Below are positions 11,030 through 23,661 of a DNA stretch of 64,000 bases, piece after piece (positions within the stretch are counted from its first letter, which is position 1; every line of letters starts with the position of its first letter). A model generated the notes under the pieces. The model was not told the origin of the DNA, searched no databases, and was given only the letters and a program-made list of their open reading frames with translations. The stretch spans positions 1,993,001 to 2,057,000 of the forward strand of contig JAOTON010001526.1 of NCBI GenBank assembly GCA_034440635.1, in the 5' to 3' direction. The translations under genes were made by a program, and so were the position numbers. Origin of the DNA: Lepas anatifera (Eukaryota; Arthropoda; Thecostraca; Lepadidae).

Positions 11030-11260
11030 GTTGAACGTCCGGCGCCTTCGCTGACGCCACTGGGGCCGTCTCTCTAGCATTACACGACGATTGGCTGCTC
11101 GTTTTCTATCACGCACGAGTCGTTAGGCGTCGCAGGCGCGAACTCAGAACGAGCCTTAATTGCCAGCGGCGCCGCAGACTAGCACGCAGCATGCCACCGA
11201 ACGCTCTGCTGGCAGAGCAGAGCCGGGCAGGGCGGAACTGGCCACGGCTGCCTTCCTGAA
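11030..11260. promoter_or_regulatory. GC-rich island
   Basis: Short CpG-containing block with an embedded GAGCCTTAATTGCCAG word at about 11150, outside any repeat. Weak candidate module. Confidence 0.2.
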
Positions 11261-12471
11261 AATGGAGCAATGGAGGGTTGTTGGGACTCACTGCCTGCGT
11301 AGTGGCATGCTGGCATATCCACAAAGAGGGGGGTGATGTGGAACATTGGTGAACGGAAGAGATGATGACGATCAATCTCGTGCCAAAAGGCGAGTCAGCA
11401 CTTTTCTAGGAAAGCATCCCCTCCCTCAACCAGCTGTAGCAGGTGATTCCAACTCGGGACAGACTGTATCGGATGCGGGATTCGTACGGGCAAATGCTAG
11501 GCCACCGTGGAGGGAAGCGCATGTGTTCTGAGATGCCTGGAATGGGAAAACGACCATCAGGGACGGGCAGCATGCGTCATACGCTTAGCTGGGGATTTCC
11601 CGATGAGTCCCCATATCATTGCGGTAATTCAGCCTAGCGCATGCTCCTATCCCATGCGGGACTTGTACATTCTCATTGCTCTAAAGCTTCTAAACTATTC
11701 ATCAGACAATTATAACAATTTAAGAACGTGGGGTAGGATCTTGCCCTGGATTCCCGTGCAGCTTTCCTCGTGTTGCGGTCGGGGACGGCTTATGAAAAAC
11801 CATACACTCCCCTACCTAATTGGGGATCGGTTGGGTTTCTACACCTAAACCCCGGACGCTTCAATTACAGAAAGCTACTGGAGGCAGGGCATTTTATAAG
11901 GAAAAGTCAGTGAGGGGGGCATTTCTTGTGCTGGCCATTATAGTGTCTTCAGGGGAGCAAGAGCCCATTTTGAGGGGGTTTAATAAAGCTTAGACGCGAT
12001 AGTGTTAAAAAAATGTTTCTCAATTTGTGTGCTATTCCATGTCTAGAGATTATAGATGCTGCCCAGGGCTGCCAGTTTTTTTCAGCGGAAAAGGTCAAAC
12101 CTAATTAGAAAAAGGGCCAAAGAGGGCCACAATTCTATTTTCATCAAAATAGCCAAATTATCACCACAAAAGCAAGTTTTGGGGCTAAAACGACCTCTAG
12201 CGGTAGTCATAAAACCACAGAAAAGCGACTTGTACCACTGTTTAAAACTGATTGTTGAAAGTTTGATATTGACTTGACGCAATATTTTTAGCACAGTACC
12301 CATCTAATAGGAACCCAGGTGGTGCCCTTCCAACCCCGCGTGGCCATCGAATGATTTTATCCATATACCCAGAACATTTTTGGGATCATCAATCTCCAAC
12401 CCTCACCCACTTTTTTACCAACAATTTCATGATCTCAGTCAAAATGGGAGTAAACCGGAAATTTGTATAAA
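11261..12471. other. intron, G-rich transposon debris
   Basis: Around 11880-12000 are purine-rich fragments ending in runs of G (GGGGGGCATTT) that recur at 13080-13140. They look like pieces of a degraded transposon family. No exon. The frame at 12056-12277 lies in this debris. Confidence 0.35.
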
Positions 12472-12601
12472 CAGCTGCTGCGGAAGGCAACGAGGAGCCC
12501 AAATTCGAAAAATTGTTGGTACTAACGTGGAAACTTTGCTGTCAGCATCAGGTTAAAGTTTGCCTGGCCCCCTCACTTTTTTGACGGTGGCGACGCTTAT
12601 G
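12472..12601 (+). repeat. dispersed repeat, member 1 of a pair
   Basis: The reverse complement of this 130-bp segment reappears at 23662-23792. Shared blocks include GAGGAGCCCAAATT, TTGGTACTAAC and GTGGCGACGCTTATG. The copies are diverged. The termini are not defined, but a C-rich/G-rich stretch next to the repeat suggests a DNA-transposon relic. Confidence 0.7.
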
Positions 12602-13767
12602 TATGCTACCACCACAGTAATAAATACAAATGCTAAGCACCTCATACTGCCACACCAGCAACCAGTCTTACGCACTTTGACTACACCGTGTCCCGTCTAA
12701 TCCACGAACGAGCTCACAGCGCTGACAAGTGACTGTTTGGGAAATGAGAGCATCATGCAATGTCACGGTACTGGCTGGGATGTGGGCTTCTGGTCGTTAG
12801 AACAGCATGTTTGATTGGTTGTAGGCCAGCGTTCTTCTCCAGCGTTGTGACTAGTTGATACTGAGGCTGTTTTGCCCTGATTTCCCGTAATTAAGCGCTT
12901 TGTTTCGTTTTCGCACGATGGAGTAGACAGCCACGGGTGGAAAGTTTTCAACACAATTTTTGTGGATTGCCAATTTGGGACCAGAAATAGGACAAAGTAA
13001 TAATTATCGGGGTGTGTTCTTTCTTATTTTCGTTAGGTGAGTCTGCATTTGGTCAATTTTAGGTCATCTGTCTATTTCACTGGGGGGGCAATTTCTGGGC
13101 ACTGGGGGGGGCATTTCGGCCGACTAGGGGAAAATGCCCCCCAGTTAACATGTTTAAAAATGGCCTGACTGGAGGGGGACACCGGCGGTGGAACGGGGGG
13201 GACATCGGGGCCCCCCTTTAAATCAGAAATTTTAACACTAACTCTATGGCGTTGACTGAAAAGAAATGGGTCGAAAATCCATGATGCCCTCCTTAAATTC
13301 GGAAGGGGGGTACTCCGCGGTCACTGGAGTGGGACGATCATTGATTCGTTGGAGCGGATGAATAGTCGGTGATTCTGTTGTTAATGACTCCATTTAGATT
13401 ATCTTTAGATCCCAATACGTCATGACCTCATAACATTTGTCTTTGCAAGCAGGTCATGGGGCTGATTTATTTCCTTTAAAGTATTCAACTTTTCAAATTC
13501 AGGTGCCTTTCTAAAAGAAACTGGTTGGTGGAAGGGAAGGCTCTTGAATGCTTGCGATTAATTGTGATTACAAATCTAGCAGGTCTTAATCGCATATGCA
13601 GTTTCCGTTTTATGAGAATGGCAAGACCCGTGTCGTCTTCTCCATCAAATTTCGCCAGAAAACGCTGAGGGGTATTTGCTAAATTTGGCTCACATTGCAG
13701 CATTCGAGTGTCTCCAAATATCGTGATGAAAAGAGACAGTGAACGTCCCCATGTGGTGGGTTATCCT
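12602..13767. other. intron, G-rich transposon debris
   Basis: 13080-13310 is a patchwork of GGGGGGCA and GCCCCCC words typical of degraded hAT-like MITEs in this window. The rest is featureless. Confidence 0.35.
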
Positions 13768-13933
13768 CAGTGGTGGATCCAAGGGGGCTAGAGTGCTCAA
13801 GACCCCCCCCTCTTCCCCAATGTCAGAGTGTCTATGGTAAGTGTATGACCGGAGGTTGCTTCGAGGCAATGGCGGCTGAGGCTCAAGCCCCCTCGCCTCC
13901 CTCTCCCCCAAGGAAATCCTGGATCCGCCACTG
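13768..13933. mobile_element. hAT-like MITE (CAGTGGCGGATCC family)
   Basis: 166-bp element with terminal inverted repeats CAGTGGTGGATCC and GGATCCGCCACTG. It is flanked by the 8-bp duplication GTTATCCT/GTTATCGT, one mismatch. The interior has the family body, GAGTGCTCAAG ... GTCAGAGTGTCTATGG ... GAGGCAATGGC. The 8-bp target duplication is the hAT hallmark. No coding capacity. Confidence 0.85.
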
Positions 13934-15060
13934 GTTATCGTGCATAGTGATATCTCTGTGAGAACATATTATTTCGGAAAACGAACAGGTTCCTAAATTT
14001 TGCGTGTGAATAGAAGAGTTCAAGTGAAATAGGCTAATGCTGCACAATGACCTTGCCATGGATTTCATTCGCATTGGGTTGCGTTTGAGGTAACTGCGCC
14101 CTTACACACGATCTGTTCCAGAATTTTCCCCAGGCAGGGCGGGTCTTGTCGAAGGTGAGGACTTTAGGGACGGAGACTGTCATAGTGTCCATAGTTTTAA
14201 AGGGGCGCCTCTATTCAAGCCAATTTTCATACGTTTTGAGACTCTTTATATTCCGTACTGTTTCCATCACATACTTCATAGACGCCTTGTAACCTTCATG
14301 TGGTAGTCATTTGTTAATTTGGTCATTCAGTAGATATCATTTCCTGACTTTTGAAAATTCGTCCCCTACTTTGGGCTAGATACTAATGCAGTTCCGGCGA
14401 GTGGACACTGCTGCTTCTTCTCATGAAAATGTAGTCGAAGCGCCCTCCCCCCTTCTCAGCAGAGCAGGGCGGCCGCCTCCCCCCTCCCCCCAGCTGCCAC
14501 TGCCTGCATCCACCCCTGCCAGTGTATAGTGTCTGCTCACCTGAAAGACGTGAAAGAAGGCAGAAAACGCATAACAGGATTTGAAGGATAAAAAACCTGG
14601 TCCAAAACGGATGCGGGAAAAGAAGAAGTAATCTTTTCCTATTTTCCAAAGTTCTTCACTGTTTTTTTTAGGGGAGGGGTTGGAGGAAGGCGGCATCAAT
14701 TGCCTAATGTTGAAAAATGGCATTGCTAGGAGACTTAGCGTTTTGCTTTAGACACACGTTTCTTTGAAGCGTGGACGATAGCGTTGTTTCTTCCATGAGC
14801 CATCGTACGGGAGGGATAGTACCTATATACCATAGACTGAAGACCAGGGCAGCTACCGCAAGTGCAACGATACGACTCTGTTGCAAGAAAGTGTGCTGAT
14901 AGTACAATGCGCAATGGGTTGTTTGGTGTTCATAAATCTGAGATTAAATTCCGTAAATAGATAAATAAATATAAAGTATATATTCATCCTTCCCTCTCTC
15001 GAAGGAGAGCTACTGTGCATGGTTAATCACCGTTGTAAGACAGTGGGAGAATTGTCAGAG
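13934..15060. other. intron, one C-rich transposon fragment
   Basis: A C-rich segment at about 14435-14518 ends GCATCCACCCCTG, a variant of the hAT-like terminus. Its other end was not found. No gene otherwise. Confidence 0.35.
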
Positions 15061-15064
15061 CCCT

Positions 15065-15337
15065 TAGTTGGCAGCCCCTGTGTTCTGCCTGCCGCGTCCC
15101 AGCCCAGCTGCTGCGGTTAGTGCACGGTTCTGCGTATGGCCGACAGGCTGGCGGCGCCCTGTCGCAGCGCACCGGCTCCCAGGGCCGGGCCAGGTGACCG
15201 GGCCGCGCACTAATTCGATGACTGCACGGAGGGTGACAGCCGGGCGCGACAGGCCGACACTGTTATTTGGCTAATATATGGGTGGGAACGGCCGCCCACA
15301 GCCGGCACGGCCCGGATGACGGCTGGCACCGCCGCTG
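15065..15337. promoter_or_regulatory. GC-rich island flanking a minisatellite
   Basis: GC-rich, CpG-containing unique DNA directly left of the tandem array, with GCGCACTAATTCGATG at about 15205. Whether it is regulatory or only shares the composition of the array cannot be told. Confidence 0.2.
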
Positions 15338-16082
15338 CGGGACTGGGGCCGGGACAGGGACGCACAGGGAGCAAGGGCCGGGACAGGGACGCACGGACTG
15401 GGGACCGGGACCGGGACGCACAGGGAGCAAGGGCCGGGACCGGGACGCACGGACTGGGGACCGGGACCGGGACGCACAGGGAGCAAGGGCCGGGACAGGG
15501 ACGCACGGACTGGGGACCGGGACCGGGACGCACAGGGAGCAAGGGCCGGGACAGGGACGCACGGACTGGGGACCGGGACCGGGACGCACAGGGAGCAAGG
15601 GCCGGGACCGGGACGCACGGACTGGGGACCGAGACCGGGACGCACAGGGAGCAAGGGCCGGGACAGGGACGCAGGGACTGTGTACCGGGACCGGGACGCA
15701 CAAGGAGCAAGGGCCGGGACAGGGACGCAGGGACTGTGTACCGGGACAGGGATGAAGGGACTGGGGCCGATACAGGGACGCACAGGGAGCAAGGGCCGGG
15801 ACAGGGACGCAGGGACTGGGGCCGGGACAGGGACGCAATGACTGGAGGCCGAGACAGGGACGCAGGGACTGGGGCTGGGACAGGGACGCAGGGACTGGGG
15901 CCGGGACAGGGACGCAATGACTGGAGGCCGCGACAGGGACGCAGGGACTGGGGACCGGGACAGGGACGCAGAGACTGGAGGACAGGACAGGGACGCTGCA
16001 GGACGACGAGGACGCACGAGGACTAGAGGGTGGGACAGGGACTGTGCGGGACTGGGGAGCAGAACAGGGACGTTGCGGGACG
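15338..16082. repeat. G-rich minisatellite, 56-bp higher-order unit
   Basis: The array is built from short GGGACAGGGACGCA-type modules. From 15361 to about 15640 they are ordered in an exact 56-bp higher-order unit (CGCACAGGGAG starts at 15361, 15417, 15473 and 15529). Rightwards it breaks into shorter irregular units. Frames of up to 283 aa on both strands are stop-free only because of the repeat. The + strand matches the G-quadruplex pattern many times, for example GGGACAGGGACGCAGGGAC from 15798. Confidence 0.97.
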
Positions 16083-16419
16083 GAGGGTTGGAGGCGCAGA
16101 GGCACTCTGACCAAGCATTAAAAATAAGTTGTATTCAATATGGGCTAGCCACTTTGGAACACCTTTGTCCAGCGTGAGGAAGCCTCTGCTCGGGCCACAT
16201 ACCGGCGCCGGTTCACATTATCAGACCCGGAGACAGAGCCGAGGCTACTCCAGTTCAACGACTCAGAAACAATGTGTGCAAAACACACCTGCCTGAGCAT
16301 GTGTAGCACGTGCAACTTTTAACCCTGCTCTGACACGAAACAGTGGAAACTGAGTCTGGGCAGTTTTGAAGCTGAGGCAATCTCTTCACTCTCGCGGCTG
16401 GTTCAGTCCAGTGTGATGG

Positions 16420-16600
16420 TTGAGAGCTCCGCCGCTGCCGTCGCAGGCCGTGACGTCACACAGTCACTGCTGGAGCGGCACTGTGTGACCGCCGCGACTG
16501 GGGATTGTCTCTCGCCTGAATGGGCCGGCGGCCAATCAGCTGACGTCCGGTAGCTGAGTTACAGCTGGAAATTAACACTGGAAGTGATGCCTGCCGGCTT
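16420..16600. promoter_or_regulatory. GC-rich island
   Basis: CpG-containing block with TGACGTCA at about 16451 (a perfect CRE/ATF word), GGCCAATCAGCTGACG with a CCAAT word at about 16530, and CAGCTG E-boxes. Candidate module. Confidence 0.25.
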
Positions 16601-18779
16601 GGAGACCCTCAGCTTCCATGAGGTTCAGTGTTTAGTGCGCTAACTCGACAGAAAAAATTCTTCCTTGACTCGACGGATCATGCGACGTTTCAGTTAAGTG
16701 GTCTGATTTGATCGCTTAAATGTCTCCTTACAATAAGGGACCAAGTCTATAAGGATAAAGGACCAAGGATCAAGTCAAGACCAACGATTTTTTATACCCG
16801 TAGAGTTATATCAGCAGTATTTTCAGAATATATTATTTCTTCCTCGTAAATATTGTGTTTCCACTTAGTAGGTTTCCCAAGTAGTATGCTAATATTTGGA
16901 CAGGTATAACATGGAAGAGAATCGCACATTTTGGTATTTTCGTACGGTGCATTAATGGGACTTGTGCATGCATCAGTAATGAAAAAGTTCCTCAAGTAGG
17001 CAAACAATGAAGACTAAGTTTATCAATACGTTAGGCTTTACCGTTTCTAGCATGCGAGACGAGTGATAACGAGTGCTGAATCCTACCCAACCTATTCTTT
17101 GGCCTGGGACCACTAATAGCCATTATTATGGATGAGTCCTGTGATTTCGAAAAATATACATACATATATTCTTGTCTCCAACTGTCAAGCATTGGAATAT
17201 ATCAGATGTGTGAAACTTTTATGTGATAAATCGTGACATATGACAATGATTTTACTCCAGAAACAACCCTGCAGCTGATGCAACCTATGTTGCTAGCAAT
17301 GCAGTATAAATCGACTCTCCGAGCAGGCTGCATTGTTTATTTCCTGTGGTAAAATGCTAACCTCACGTGATAATAATGTGCGAATGACAGATATAACTTT
17401 CGTCTATTTCATATCTCCCAATCTTAACCCTTTTCCGAGCTTTGAACGTCAATTCCATGCTTGCAGTCTAACACAAATTAAGTGATCTGCTTAACCCCGG
17501 GTGACACAAGTATCATAAGCGTTGCAAAAATGGTATTAATTTTACGACAGAACCTAAATTCTTCAAATAATACAAAATCACTTAAACGTGTTGCATACTG
17601 CTATAATCCAACTCAGAAAAATTATCAAATTCCAGAGTGACAGATTTTGAAAGTGTGATATAAATATTAGTATCAGTCTACAAAACCTGAAATCCACCTC
17701 GCGTCTCCGACCCGCGGCTCCACTTCGGATTATTTCTTCCTCGTAAAGGTTGTGCACATTGGTGCTTCACCTGACCCTGTTAGCATATCTGTTTGCTGTT
17801 AAGTTTTCTAATTGAAGCCATATGTATACAATTTGCGCTGCAACTAGCCCCTGTGTACCCTGCAGGGTGTTCCATAATGACTAAGTAATTCAGTGTCCAA
17901 TGCTACTATCGTTGTATTTGCTAAATGCCAAATAAATTTTCTTCACCTGCATATCACGGCATTTAAAAACTTCCATTTTTCCAGGCACACGAGTGCAAGA
18001 CAACAATGACACAACATGCAAACTGGTCCCATTGCAACATTGCAGTTCGTCCCAGCCCCAGGGGAGCAGTTTTTAGCTATATTGGGGGTAAAGGACACAA
18101 ATTAAGTTTCGGTCTGTTCTACACTGATGGCTTTTACGCTGTCAATTCCTCGAAATGGCAACGCTATGCTGCACAATCTCTGCTGTCTTCGCTTTGTACA
18201 AGACCCCACTGAATGACCAAGTAGTCTGCCAACCACAGGTAACCTCTCGAGGGCAGAAACAATATCCATATTACGAATAAGAGTATGCTGCCGCAATCAA
18301 CATTGTCACATCTACGTTAGGCGACTCTGAGCACATTGCTAGGAACGGATTTGAGTTGTGATGGATTTGGGTCCCTGGTGCTGACATTTAGCCGGTAATA
18401 CCACTTGTGCATTGCCCGATAACGCCACGTTGCATTGAGGAACAGCCACTGTTTTGAGGGAAGTGAAAAGTGTATGTATAATGCTAGAAATCTTTGCACT
18501 TGTTATCTGTTTACAAAGTTGGTTTGTTTGCACCATTTTCAGAAGAAACACAATGACTGAAAATAATAATAAAGCTGTCATCTCAAATTCTGAAACAATT
18601 ATTTTCACCACAGTTTTATTTATGCATTTCTGCATAATCTTTTATGCACCACTATTTTCCCCAGTATGCAGAAATTTAATCGTCCTAGACAACGTTTTTG
18701 CAAGAATTGATTCCTCTGCACCGCAGAGGGTTCACTTCGACCATGCCCGTCTCTCTGTCTGTAGACATCAACACCTCTG
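16601..18779. other. AT-rich intron, nothing recognised
   Basis: 2.2 kb of AT-rich DNA without identifiable repeat ends, arrays or exons. It may contain old decayed transposons. Confidence 0.35.
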
Positions 18780-19170
18780 TGCCAGCGACGGATTCCCCGA
18801 CATCACGCTAGTGACTGTACCTCACCCCGCCCGCCGCCGCCGCTCCCTCCCCTCCTGCGGAAGTCGTAATTTGGCGGCGCCGCGTCGGCCTCGACGCCAG
18901 AGCGGCGGCGATGGCGGCGCGGTCTGTGCAGCAGAGGTGTGCTGGGTGCGTGCACGACGCCCGGGGCGGAGCCTCCGGCGCTGCAACACCGGCAGAACCG
19001 CTGCAATGGCGCCGGCAGTGGACCGACCAGCGGTCGCCTGTCGCTCAACACGCTGTTCTGCAGCGCGGCTGACAGGCGGCGATGGTGCTGTGGATGGCGG
19101 TGGATGTCACCCGTTGTCTCCCGAGGGAAGGAGAAGGGTAGATAAGAGCTCTCGGGTGAGGTTCGGTGAT
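18780..19170. promoter_or_regulatory. GC-rich island
   Basis: GC-rich block rich in CpG with no repeat structure. A 251-codon open frame that enters it from AT-rich DNA on the left has two unrelated halves in composition and no domain, so I treat the block as non-coding. Weak regulatory candidate. Confidence 0.2.
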
Positions 19171-19248
19171 GGGATGGTCTTCCCGATATGCTGCTCAAAT
19201 AGGCACTAGGGATGAATTATCATTGTCAAATGTTCGGGGTTAGTTCTA

Positions 19249-19441
19249 GCCGCCCCGGTAGCTCAGTTGGTAGAGCGTTGGGATTCGGCCTACTGCTCAG
19301 AAAACCATGCAGTGACAGTGCACCTAAGACGCTCCGGCGCTCAATATTTACCCAGGGTAGGTCGGCTAGCAACTGACTGCTGAGATGGCGACCTGAGCAG
19401 GGTGGTGGTCTCTGTGCTTTGTGGGACGTTAAACTTTGGAT
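19249..19441 (+). mobile_element. tRNA-derived SINE (family A), copy 1, B box lost
   Basis: Begins GCCGCCCCGGTAGCTCAG with an A box TAGCTCAGTTGG at 19259-19270 and ends GTGGGACGTTAAACTTTGG. It aligns with the minus-strand copy at 21629-21837, which has a B-box-like GGGATCGATTCCC. That stretch is missing here, so this copy has lost half of its internal polymerase III promoter. The word TTAGTT is present on both sides, a possible short target duplication. Confidence 0.8.
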
Positions 19442-19449
19442 TCTGAATT

Positions 19450-21438
19450 AGTTTGCCATTGCTGGACTTGCTTGTTCAGTTGAGTCGGGGTTCTCAAGAC
19501 AAGTGCCTTGATGGCTTTAGTGAGTTGTCGATTCCAAAAGCCAAACTCGCAAATAATTTGACGCAATTTAAAAACAATAAACATCACACGAATGCAGTAG
19601 GCTCCATCCCAGCCAGACCTGCCACCAAGAATGACCGTGTCGTCAATAATGCTTAAACAGGTCGATCCTAAGCCGCTTCCTTCTGCCGTGACGCTGCGCG
19701 CAACATGACGGCTTACATCTTCCGTCCATGATGAGCTGCCGAGCCCTCGTCAGCCAGTCAGATCAGGTGCCACTTACGGCTCAAGCCAAAGGCGACGCCG
19801 AACCCACGTGAAAAAACTCTGCCCTACACAACACCATGGACCGCAATTGAATGCGCAGATTATTGTGTTTGCGGGTGCGGCGATGCCCCAGCACCTGGCG
19901 ACACGCTCAGCAAAACCCACGGGCTGATCACGGCGGAGTCCAGACGCTGCTCCATGACTTCCGGTACCTGGAAACCCGGTGTGGAGCGGGCAGCGCTGGA
20001 CTACCGTGGGCTTGTTACACCTTAATTCACAGGCGGGCTCAGCCGACCAAACCGGAAATCGTTAAAATTAATATGAGGGAAATTAGTTTGAATTGAAAAC
20101 TGCCGGATACATGATCACGTGAGGTGTTAGCCACCATTTGGAAGCTTTGGGTTCAACACATGACCTGAGAAGGAAGTCATATGCTGCTTGAACACGGCAC
20201 TGTTAAATTGAGTTGTTTTGTGCCAGTGTCATTTCCTGTGACACCTTCCCCCATGACGCGTCGCTAGGATGAGAATAGAGGGCGCTTTACCGTGTCATCA
20301 GCCTGGCTTAAATACGGTGTCTGGGCAGCGCCAGATCGTTGAGAGGAGGTGCGGTTAGGGGGAGGGGGTGAGGGGAAGACCTCGGAATACTGGGTGGGCT
20401 CCAGTGCTCTCGATTTGCTGACATCACTACTAAACTATGGAATGTGACAGTTCGATTACCATTGCACGATGTTTCCGATAGTTTTCCTTTTAAATAAAGC
20501 ATCTATGTTCTATAGATAGCCTTCCAGAGCAGTTCGATTTTGACAGCTGAAAGAGAACAGAGCGGCTCATTTCGATCTCAGAAGCCGCCCTGCACCATAC
20601 CGAGACCCGAGGTGAAACATTTTAATTATGGCCGTATTGTATTTGTCAGACCTCAAATGTCGCAGGAGACAGCTGGACATGATACAAAGTATTCATCTTC
20701 TCCCATAGACCTACGAACGTCCAGATATAACTGCGAACCATGGTCCCCTGAACTCCAATGTTCATACGCCTGTTTTCCTCCTCAAACTACCTCCACATCT
20801 AAGGACGCCAATGTAGTCCATTAAAGCCCATCTCTGATGGGCTCCAGTGGGCCAGAATTTTGTACCTCCAAATGCCAGGAGAAAGTTTCCTTCAGGAAAA
20901 ACTTCGGTACGGGCAGGTTTATACGGCGCAGAAAAATGTTTTCTTCACGGACTGCACAACTGCCACTGCTGCCCCATCGCTTAAATATTGGCTCTTGCAG
21001 CCGCAGCTGGCAGCTAAATAGTCTATTTTTGCAGGAAAGGAAAAACTTGACCATTGCATCCTCGATGAAGTATTTTTGTAATATGGTAGTAGCACATTAA
21101 GTGAAAAAAACTAGGCTATTTTGAAGATTGTGTGTGTGTTTGTGTGTGTTGATGATTGGGGAAAGAAGGAAAGAGTATTGGGCCGTTGAGTGTGGTTTTT
21201 TTAAGATGGGGTGATTTGTTTGGGGCGTGAATATCTATGAACTGTAAGGTTTTTTCGGGATTTAGTTCCTTGTAATGTATAAAAAGTTATTTATGGGATA
21301 TTTTGAATCTATTCGACGATTTATTATCAACGGATGGTGGTAAATAATCGATTCTTTGACATAATAACATCCCATAAACCATGGTGATCGGGGTCATATG
21401 ATAACATCCAGCGGTGGTTGAAGAGTGAATCAGTCTGG
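19450..21438. other. intron, nothing firm
   Basis: Mixed-composition unique DNA. 19670-20000 and 20270-20420 are moderately GC-rich without clear motifs. 21121-21170 is a GT-rich low-complexity run. No exon supported. Confidence 0.35.
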
Positions 21439-21527
21439 CAGGGGCGTCGCCCCCGGGGTGTTTACACTCCATGGTTATCGCATCGGCCCATGATATTCAT
21501 GTATGCTTCTGCAGGTCTTGGTAAAGA
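21439..21527 (+). repeat. dispersed repeat, shared with 23870-23970
   Basis: Carries GTTTACACTCCATGG followed by a GATATTCATGTATGCTTCTG block. The same order is found at 23870-23970, where GTTTACACTCCATGG is tandemly doubled. The left flank GGGGCGTCGCCCCCGG resembles a MITE end. Family unknown. Confidence 0.6.
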
Positions 21528-21628
21528 TGCTCCTTCTCAGTCCACCCTGCCACCCGCCCCTGTTCACGAACCGCCATGTTGTTACAACTCCACGGCGCAA
21601 GAGAGTAAATTACCGGTTAATTTAGAGG

Positions 21629-21837
21629 CCAAAGTCGAAATTCCCACAAAGAACAGGGGCGGCCGCCTCGCTTAGTTCACACTCTCCCTCCGTTTCCAGC
21701 CGACCTACGCCGGATAAATATTGAGCGCTGGAGCGTCTTACGGGAATCGATCCCAAGCCTGCACACACACTGCCACTGCATGTTCCTGAGCAGGGGACCG
21801 GAGCCCAACGCTCTACCAATTGGGCTACCGGGGCGGC
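21629..21837 (-). mobile_element. tRNA-derived SINE (family A), copy 2
   Basis: On the minus strand it starts at 21837 with GCCGCCCCGGTAGCCCAA (A box TAGCCCAATTGG). It continues through a B-box-like GGGATCGATTCCC and ends at 21629 with TTTCGACTTTGG. It matches copy 1 at 19249. Immediately right of it, on the + strand, GGCTCAGTTGGTAAAG resembles another tRNA-type A box, so two heads may be abutted. Confidence 0.82.
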
Positions 21838-23661
21838 TCAGTTGGTAAAGTAATTACCTTTATTGTGTTTTAATTACAGGTCTTGATTACAGGTATCTTG
21901 TGGATATGGATATAGAATGTATTGAAACAAAACCGACTCTAGTTTCAATATGCATTATTATTACTGGACAGAAATCGAGTATGTTTTAGAAATTGTTTTG
22001 CATCTTAAAAGCCGCATTATTACATGGCCACGGTGCATGTTTTCTTGTTAATTTGCATGTGTTAAAGATATCTTGCCACGCCACAATGGCTACATTTTGA
22101 ATATTGCAAACAACATGCCCAATCTATTTCTGAGAATGCTGATGATTTTCTGTTTGTGTTTTCGAAGTTTCACAGATATAATCGATGAACCTCAGTCCCA
22201 CACTTTCCGCGGGCAGCGACTCATACTGAGCTTTCTGATAGTTCCGACATGGAGAAAGGCTTGTTTGCTCTCTTGGCCAATATCTGTAAATTGCCATAAA
22301 CGTAGAACGAGAAGAAAACGGAATTGATGAAAGTTTGGCTGAACGCCGGTATTTTCCCTGATATTTGAGACTTTCAGCCTCCTAGATACAGTTCTTGGTC
22401 ACAGTCAAAGATGGAAGAAATTTCGGCCTGTTTCTTCTTATTTTTTCGAGACCTGCTCGGTGTCCCCATTATTGTAAAGAAACATCCTGTTCCTTTATAT
22501 CAAATTCGTCAGTCGTGAAACAGTAGATACTTTTTCTATTTGCATAGTATCTTTTGGGATACAGCGTTGCGAATTTCAAGCCACAGTGGATTTCCCCCAA
22601 TACATCTGTTATTTCTCACCCTAAAAAATAATATTGAAGGCAATTCATAGCGGGGAACTGTTGTCAGCATTCCAAAATATTTGGGGCACTCTATGATTTT
22701 CAGAAAAAAACAGGCCGAGGTATTCCCGATTTTGGGCATGATCATTCCCATTTTTGGAAGGAATGTTCCCACTTATGAGTCAACATTCCCAGTAATGGGT
22801 ACAGAGCGATTTCTGGGAGTCCTAGTCACTGTCCCTTCCCCTCTACTAAATTAAGATTAAATACCTGACTAGATGGAGAAGCTTGTAAAACCCAGCATTA
22901 GCTTATAGTGGAATTCGCAGCCAGGATAATAAAAAACAGTCACATTTAAGCAATGTTCTAAACATAGTGCAGGTCAACAAAAAAGAAAACAGACAAGCTG
23001 TATTAATAATTCACGCAAATATGCCTTGTTTTTATATGGGGAATTTCTCATGCTCCCTACAAATCGTCTGGGCAAGAGCTTGAGGCTGAATTCGAAATTC
23101 GGTTCATCATAAGTAAGTAAGTCAGTATATTTGCATATCTTATGAGTTGTTTTCGGCACAGAGCATTTCATTATCCCCAGGGTAGTATGTGAGATTATGA
23201 CAGTAGCCTTATTCAGCCCAGAATAGATTTGAGTTGGAGATGAGCCAGACATATGGATCGATAACTTCATTTGGTGCGTCTGACGTAATAGTTCATCAGA
23301 TGAGACCACAACGTAACTGATGGGATCCCATTCTAACCAACAAATTCGTTCTAAATTATGACTTCGGAAACATAAAAGAAAAAGAACACTGTTTGAGTTA
23401 GAAAAGGGAGAAGCCAAGAGTAAAAAGAGCGCTTCTGCTCTCTTGGGATGCCCTACTTTGCACTCCTTTGGGGGACCATAAAAGCCTTGGGCGAGGGGCA
23501 CAATAGATTTTGTCGACCAATGACCAGGTCCATGACATATTTAAGACTAAAACGGCACAGGTCTCTAAAAAGGAAAAGTATAAAAAGTGGGATCAAGAGA
23601 GGGGACATGGGGATCAGATTAACGTCCAGCTCTTATGCCAACAATTGTGTGATCCAGACTG
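21838..23661. other. intron, nothing recognised
   Basis: AT-rich DNA. 22680-22800 has loosely repeated ATTCCCA words. A 175-codon minus-strand frame (22974-23501) has no recognisable domain, no splice context and ordinary intronic composition, so I do not call it a gene. Confidence 0.35.

Noticed and set aside
15210..16114. Proline/serine/arginine-rich proteins of up to 283 aa on both strands
   Set aside because: They are translations of a minisatellite, repeated in every frame, with no start context or flanking exon signals.
18454..19209. 251-aa open frame
   Set aside because: The first half is AT-rich hydrophobic and the second half GC-rich Arg/Pro. The change coincides with a composition boundary, so it is a chance frame through a GC island.
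19249..19300. Functional tRNA gene
   Set aside because: It has a tRNA-like head but the B box is missing, the element extends nearly 200 bp, and a second copy with the same 3' body exists. It is a SINE.
22974..23501. 175-aa minus-strand open frame
   Set aside because: No recognisable domain, no splice or promoter context, and ordinary intronic composition. I cannot support it as a gene.
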